Of a DNA stretch of 64,000 bases, positions 58,089 through 64,000 are shown one piece after another. The stretch comes from Channallabes apus (taxonomy: Eukaryota > Chordata > Actinopteri > Siluriformes > Clariidae), in contig CM060118.1 in the NCBI GenBank assembly GCA_030522415.1, forward strand, positions 18,533,151-18,597,150. Reading direction: 5' to 3'. The translations under genes and the position numbers were made by a program. Below the pieces are notes generated by a model. The model made no database searches. It was not told the DNA's origin and was given only the letters and a program-made list of their open reading frames with translations. Positions within the stretch are counted from its first letter, which is position 1. Each line of letters opens with the position of its first letter.

Positions 58089-58689
58089 TAATGGGGTGGG
58101 ATGTTTCTATGTGAACTGTGTGTTACTGAATATGATACGGAGTTTCAGAACAGGTGAGGCAAAATCTGTCTCTGTGGCTTTAAAAGACAGAACAGGTGTA
58201 ATTAGGGAAGGACAGTATAACAGTCAATTGATGTCATGCTATAATGTTAGGTGTAGATGGTAATGATAGAACTTGTAGCTTGTTTTTTTTTTTTTTTTAA
58301 ACTGTTGTACCCTGGACTGGGTTCAGGAATGTGTATTTTTATATGTTATTAGTATATATCACTTCCAGGGTAATCTCTATCCACAGCATCAATTGTGTAT
58401 GTGCAACAATCACATATAATTTTATCCATTTCAAAGAGTGTGATATAATGTATATTTATGTTTTAAATGCCCAATAAATTATTGCCTGACTGAGCACACA
58501 TTATTGGTTTATTTCTACCCAGTTATGCAATGTATGCTTAGATCTAACATCTCTACAGCGTATTTTTCATTACAAACCTTCTAGGATTAATCTGTGATCT
58601 ATATATGAATATGAGGAACAGGGACAACCTGGTAGTTATAATTTATGCATATTTCCTTACACTTTTCAAATGCATTTCTGTACTTAAAA

Positions 58690-59190
58690 AAAAATTGTAA
58701 AGCCGCTTTGTGACAATCATAATTGGTAAAAGTGATATATAATAAAAATGTCATTGAAATTAAATTGAACCTGAATGTGAGCTTTTGGCTCATTTAGACT
58801 TTTAATTTAAAGCTACTTACAGTTGATGCAGGACACACCCGAGGACCTATCTATGGCAACATGGCAGTGCTGGGATTTGATAGTATAACCAACTGACATG
58901 TAACACAAGGCCTTAGCCACTGAGTCACCATAACTGGCTTAACTAATTTGCATAGATTCAACCACCTTCATCTCTGAATGAACGTGGACTAAAAGACTGC
59001 ATTGACTCTAGCGCTAGCTTGCTGAGCTAATTGTAGTGGATTAATGGTTAAGACTTTAAATTACATATCTGATAATAATCATGTGTTCAAATCCCAGCAC
59101 CGCAAGGGTTTACTTATGACTATTAACATTCCGTTTTGTTGCATCCTAAATCAATTGTATGTGCCCAGTACTTACAAAAAAGTATTAGCC
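58690..59190. repeat. Cluster of degenerate SINE pieces
   Basis: A retroposon tail (gtaaagccgctttgtgacaa) at 58698-58775, a minus-strand tRNA-like head at 58800-58940 (gccactgagtcacca), and a plus-strand V-SINE-like piece at 59030-59190 (gtgttcaaatcccagc). Confidence 0.6.
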
Positions 59191-59696
59191 AAATGAAAAA
59201 TGTATTTGTATTTAATACTATACTGTATTAGATATTACAGTACTTTAGAGTTTATATAATTTAAATTTATCTACTGCGTTTTTTCTTTGCTTAATCAGCA
59301 TAGTACACATGTTTTGTGGCAGAATGGGTAATGAGTTTGTGGGTAATGTTCCTTGAATTATTTTTTTCCCTTAGGCTTTTTCCCTACTTGAGATTGCCAC
59401 ATTGGATCATTCAATCTGCTAATTATTTGCATAGGTTTTTACACTTTTTAACACCCTTATGCCCTTCCTGCTGCAACCCACACATTTCTCCCGGCTTGGT
59501 ACTGGTGCTGATGATACATTGCTTCTCAATGGCTGTGTATTATATATGGCCAAAGGGTTAAGGACTTTGCCCAAGGTCCTTAACCCTATGCCCATGTATA
59601 ATTCAGGGTAAAGATAAGCTTTTGTTGCTTTTGTTGTTGTTTTTGGTTAAATAGCTACATTCAAATGATTGTTTCTAAATTCAAATGATTGGTTCT

Positions 59697-60028
59697 ACGG
59701 CACGGTGGCTTAGTGGTTAGCACTGTCTGGGTTTGATTCCTGGCCAGGTTTGATTCCCGCCCCTGTCTGCATGGAGTGTACATGTTCTGTTTTTGCGCTT
59801 TGTAGGTTTCCTCCGGGTACTCCGGTTTCCTTCCTCAAGACACAGATCCCACAGATTTGCCATTCACAAAATTGACCATAGTGTGTGAATGAGCGTAAAA
59901 CTGTTTGTATATGTGTGTGTGCCCTGCGATGGATTGGCACCCTGTCCAAGTCTCCTGGGAGAGGCGCCAGGCCCCCCGCGACCCTGTATACAGTATTAAT
60001 TGGTATAGGCGATGAGTGTGTGAATGAG
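59697..60028 (+). mobile_element. SINE copy with duplicated B-box region
   Basis: Head cacggtggcttagtggttag, then two B-box-like blocks in a row (gtttgattcctgg and gtttgattcccgc), body with ccctgcgatggattggcacc and the usual 3' end. Confidence 0.85.
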
Positions 60029-60754
60029 TGTTTCTACAGATGTCAGGATAATTTTATACACTATACACTGTCAATACACTGTATATATAGTATGCCGTAA
60101 CTACATTTAGTTTTAATTATTGGGTGCATTCTGAAGCTTTGCTGATATTTTGAACAGCGTGTACAGTACTTGTAATTTTTCTGAAAGAAAATGGTAATAT
60201 TAATAATTCATGTGTGGAATAAGCATGCATTAAAATTTTACAGCAATACATACAGAGATGTTGGGCTTTCTAATTTGCACTGTAAAATGGAATGTTTGTG
60301 GATAGTGAGACTAACTGAAATAATAACCAATGAGGAAAATTGTATTTTATATTTTATCTGCTGTTAGTCCTTCCGTGATAGCTAAGGATGTTGATGTGCA
60401 GCTTGCTCATCTTATCATTCCTTGCTCTGCCTGTGTAACAGTATACTGTACACCAGATGAAGATGGCAAGATTGCTTACTTATGATTTATTACCTGCGTG
60501 TCCATTGTACAGTGTAGGGTGGAGCTTCTATGCTGTGAAAGTGTAGCATTCTGCTGGTTTAAGCTACGTCTTGTAATAGCTGCTGGTTATGGAAGCATCA
60601 GACTGCATGTACCCTCATGCCATAAGGATCTCTGATCAGTATCCAGCAATAGTACAACACAATAGGACTAGGAGACTTTGTTTTTATAGGGACATACGAC
60701 TTCAGTATTGAAAATCAGTGTTTGTGTTTGAGATGCTGGACAGGCATTAAATTT

Positions 60755-60860
60755 TAGAAGAGGAACGGTAGGTCCCAGGCAGGAATACACCCTGGGATGG
60801 GACATAAATCTATCACAGAGCTCAGTCACACATTCAGGCACTCATACACAAAAAGGGGTA
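60755..60860 (-). repeat. SINE 3' fragment
   Basis: caggaatacaccctgggatg and a short CA-type stretch match the minus strand of the family 3' half. Confidence 0.5.
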
Positions 60861-60998
60861 TGCTTTTTGTGCAAGAACCTAGAAAAACCTTCCACATTTC
60901 TCATCCAATTTTCCACCTTTCACATCTAAAATACTGTATATGACATGCTGTAATGTCTCTCTACTGGTATAAGGGCACATGGCTGTGCAGCATGTTAT

Positions 60999-61631
60999 TA
61001 GTGATGGGTCGTTCATGAACGATTCGTTCTTTTTGAGCAAATCTTTAACATGACTCAGATGAACGAGTCGTCTCGGAGAGTGATTCGTTCATTTTCTATT
61101 GGGCGCGCATGCACAAAGCATCGCAAAACCTCCGTATGTTATATCCAGGAAACAGTATTGAACGATTCTCAGCAATAAGTTTTCAAGTCTCGAGTCATTC
61201 GTTCTTTTAACACATGACTCCCATAGACGCTATGCAGTGCGGTACACAGGAAACAGTATTGAACGATTGTGCTAGTGGGTCTTCGAGTCCCGAGTCGTTC
61301 GTTCTTTTGACATGTGACTCCCATAGACTCTATGCGGTGCAATAGATTCAAAAGAACGAACGACTCAGATCGGAAGGTATAAGAGGTAAGCTGGTCATTC
61401 TGTTTATTATAATATGTCTTTAGTTACATTGTAATTTTCATAACTGGAACTATAGCCAAAATTTGTGTATGTAGATGTATTGGGGGTAGTTTTATTGAAA
61501 ACGCAACATTTTAATGTATTTCTGATCAAAAGAGCGAAATGAACGAAATTACTCAAAAAAAGATCCGTTCATTTTGATGAACGAGATTCAAAGAACCAAG
61601 TCACTAAAATGATTCGAACTTCCCATCACTA
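60999..61631. mobile_element. hAT-type non-autonomous element
   Basis: Starts TAGTGATGGG and ends CCCATCACTA, flanked by similar 8-bp sites catgttat (60991-60998) and ctttttat (61632-61639). The 633-bp interior is full of GAACGATTCGTTC-type repeats and holds a roughly 100-bp tandem duplication (61148-61246 and 61247-61345). No transposase. Confidence 0.85.
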
Positions 61632-61639
61632 CTTTTTAT

Positions 61640-62700
61640 ACCCGATGCTGATCCTTTTGACAGCGGTATGTAATACCTGTTGGTTAGAATTACAGTACAA
61701 AACAGTCTTGGCAATATTGCAAATTTTACATCATAGCATTGTACTTTTTGTCTGCTTTTTTTTTGAAAACCTATGTTGTAAGCTCCTACATAAAACCTTA
61801 AATAATCCCTTTATCGTGTAAAATTATGCAACCTATTTGCTGTATGGTGAAACGTCACATTTATTCCATCTTCTGGACACTGGGTCCAAACTGAAACAAC
61901 TGACTTTTCAGTGTGACAGATAGTTAGAAAAATTAAATAACAAAATCTGCAGATTTGTTATATTATTTATTTATTTGTTCTCTGATTTGTCCTCGCATTT
62001 CGCATTGGTCTTTTTCTCGAAGTACCTACATAGCTGGCTGAGGCATTTTTAAGAATCATATTTATTTGATCTATTTTTAATTATTGCATACAGTATTTGT
62101 TTAAGTTAAGAATCATATGAACCTGAGCTATCCTGTCTAAAGGATACATTTAAAACTACACCTAACTAACATACTGTATTGCTGCAGTATTTTAATACTT
62201 TTAATTGATATTCATGAATACTTTAATGCTAAAGACACATCCATTAAGAAGCCAACAGTTAAAATGAAACTGGGAAGCAGAAAATACTGAAAGATTAAAA
62301 TTAAAAGTAAAAAAAAAAGTAAAATATCAAAAGAAGAGAAAAACACTATTAGAGACATTCTTGAAGAGGCCACAGTTTGGAAGAACAACTGACATTTTAG
62401 CAAGGGGTTGATGGTTTGCAGAAGCACCAAATACCAAAATGATTGCTTTTTACTTGAGTTATTTTTCAACATGTTATTTGATCTTGCTTCATGTATATCC
62501 TGCTGTTTTTCCTTTCACCATCTGTCATATGTGATAGTCTGGATTTGGGTGGCTAAGAGCAGACTAGCAAAAGAATCATACTATCTCTTGCAGCTCCTGT
62601 CTAAGTTAGACACCACTGTGCACATTTAGAAATTACAGTACTAATATGCATAAACTTATTATTTTTGTGACTGTCTGTTTTCTGTCAAACTGCTTTCTGT
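61640..62700. other. AT-rich intergenic or intronic stretch
   Basis: No coding exon, RNA gene or named repeat recognised; frames here have no family resemblance. Confidence 0.4.
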
Positions 62701-62795
62701 CAAATCACTGCAGGGTGTCCTAAAAGCATCTATAAATAGAGGGAAATTAACACTTTTTTAAGGAAAGTATCTTGCAATTTTTTTCATACTTAGTA

Positions 62796-62799
<4 letters not shown>

Positions 62800-62846
<47 letters not shown>

Positions 62847-62874
62847 ATTAGATAGATGGATAGATAGATAAATT

Positions 62875-62941
<67 letters not shown>
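62800..62941. repeat. CT and GATA microsatellites
   Basis: (CT)n at 62800-62841 and (GATA)n at 62859-62941, both inside the mariner-like remnant. Confidence 0.95.
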
Positions 62942-62942
<1 letters not shown>

Positions 62943-63362
62943 TTAGCGCTTCAGATCTAAAGCCCACTAGACCTTTACCTGTAGGGGCACATGAAGGCCA
63001 TGGCGTTCCAGGAAGAGATTCAGCGCGAAATACATTTAAAGGAACACATTCAAAGTGCAATTATATGCACAACACCAGATGTGTTAACTCGAGTTCATCA
63101 TGAGTGGGAGAGATGACTCTTCCAAAGAAATGGCAATGTTATAGATGGTGTATTGGAACTTTTGGGGTACTTTGTAGTTTACATGGGCTCAGAACTAGTT
63201 ATTCCCCAGTCTATTTCGGGAAAAAAACTGTCTCCAGTACTGAAGACAGGACAGTATCCAAGCTATGGAATGTTTATTGAATTAGTCAGCTTAAGAGAAA
63301 AGCATGTCTCGATAAAGGAGCATTTGCCATCAGCAAAAACTGCACAACTAGTTGCTGAGCTT

Positions 63363-63367
<5 letters not shown>

Positions 63368-63394
<27 letters not shown>
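63368..63394. repeat. TA microsatellite
   Basis: (TA)13 or so near the right end. Confidence 0.9.
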
Positions 63395-63398
<4 letters not shown>

Positions 63399-64000
63399 TT
63401 ATTTTTTAAATGACTACACCTTTTGGAATGTATTGCACTTAACAGGTTTTTTTTGTCTAACAAAGTTTTTCTTACGGTGGTTTACGTTTGTACACATGCA
63501 TGGAGAGATAGTATCATCGATGGTAATATAATACTGTTTATTGTCGTTGTCTGCACAGTACAAACACATGCACACCATATTAATTTTATTATTATTTGCA
63601 CTGTAATTAATTTTCTGTGATTTCTCACGTAATTTATTTGTATTCCTTGATGTCACTGTTAATTACAGTAGTAAGTAACATGTATGGAGGCAATATATTT
63701 CAGCTGTAACATTTATTTTCTCTCATTTTTTGTGTGTTTAATAATTAGGTAAATAAAAGATAATAAATTCTATGTTTGACATAAAAATTCACATTCGCTG
63801 TCACAAAGTATTATAATAGGATGTGTTCTTAATGTATCAGCCGCCACTACTAGACTGAATGACATGCAGAACACAAATATATATTCATATGTATACAGTC
63901 TAAATTTGGGGCAACATCAACTTTTACATACTATTTTTGTTCTACTGGACAGCCATCTTTTAAATATTTTTCCTTCTGAATTAAGAACATTCATACAGTA

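Larger units (their letters stand above)
62711..63420 (+). mobile_element. IS630/mariner-like remnant with transposase tail
   Basis: The left end cagggtgtcctaaaagcatc resembles the terminus of fish mariner-like elements. Plus-strand codons at about 62985-63155 give FQEEIQREIHLKEHIQSAI and TTPDVLTRVHHEWER, the C-terminal helices of that transposase type, followed by NGNVIDGVLE after a frame break. Confidence 0.65.

Overview
The window is vertebrate, almost certainly teleost fish, genomic DNA. The genes are intron-rich with GT-AG splicing. Long AT-rich stretches lie between them, filled with dinucleotide and GATA microsatellites, Tc1/mariner and hAT transposon remnants, and tRNA-headed SINEs of kinds typical of ray-finned fish. 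The repeat mix looks like an otophysan such as a catfish, but I cannot prove the species. I see no bacterial operon, phage or CRISPR. Most short open frames are chance or lie in transposon remnants.

Three complete genes, one partial gene and one probable first exon can be read. (1) 899-2553, plus strand: the last five coding exons of a glycosylasparaginase (AGA)-like gene, whose catalytic-threonine exon lies left of the window. (2) 4344-13316, plus: rab1a, six coding exons, 202 aa, with a ZNF143/ETS-type promoter just upstream and a 3' UTR to about 14335. (3) 15735-19341, minus: cep68, five coding exons, about 675 aa, tail-to-tail with rab1a; its probable promoter near 22.6-22.85 kb carries an RFX X-box. 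(4) 25125-37092, minus: slc1a4 (ASCT1), eight coding exons, 548 aa. (5) About 43260-43551, plus: a GC-rich segment ending in a strong splice donor, divergent from slc1a4. By conserved order (SERTAD2 - SLC1A4 - CEP68 - RAB1A in human) it is the likely non-coding first exon of sertad2, whose coding exon would lie beyond the window.

From 43.6 kb to the right end I find no coding exon. This 20 kb holds transposon remnants (Tc1, mariner, IS630-like, hAT, an unassigned inverted-repeat element), SINEs, microsatellites and a few complex unique stretches that could be conserved regulatory elements.

The genes share a neighbourhood rather than a pathway: Rab1A drives ER-Golgi transport, Cep68 holds centrosomes together, ASCT1 exchanges neutral amino acids and AGA is a lysosomal hydrolase. 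The best leads are a 16-nt microexon in the AGA-like gene, that gene sitting where ACTR2 is in mammals, an exact X-box in the cep68 promoter, paired ZNF143-like sites at rab1a, a perfect 70-bp-arm palindrome in an slc1a4 intron, and several inverted-repeat elements. I found no convincing new multi-gene system.
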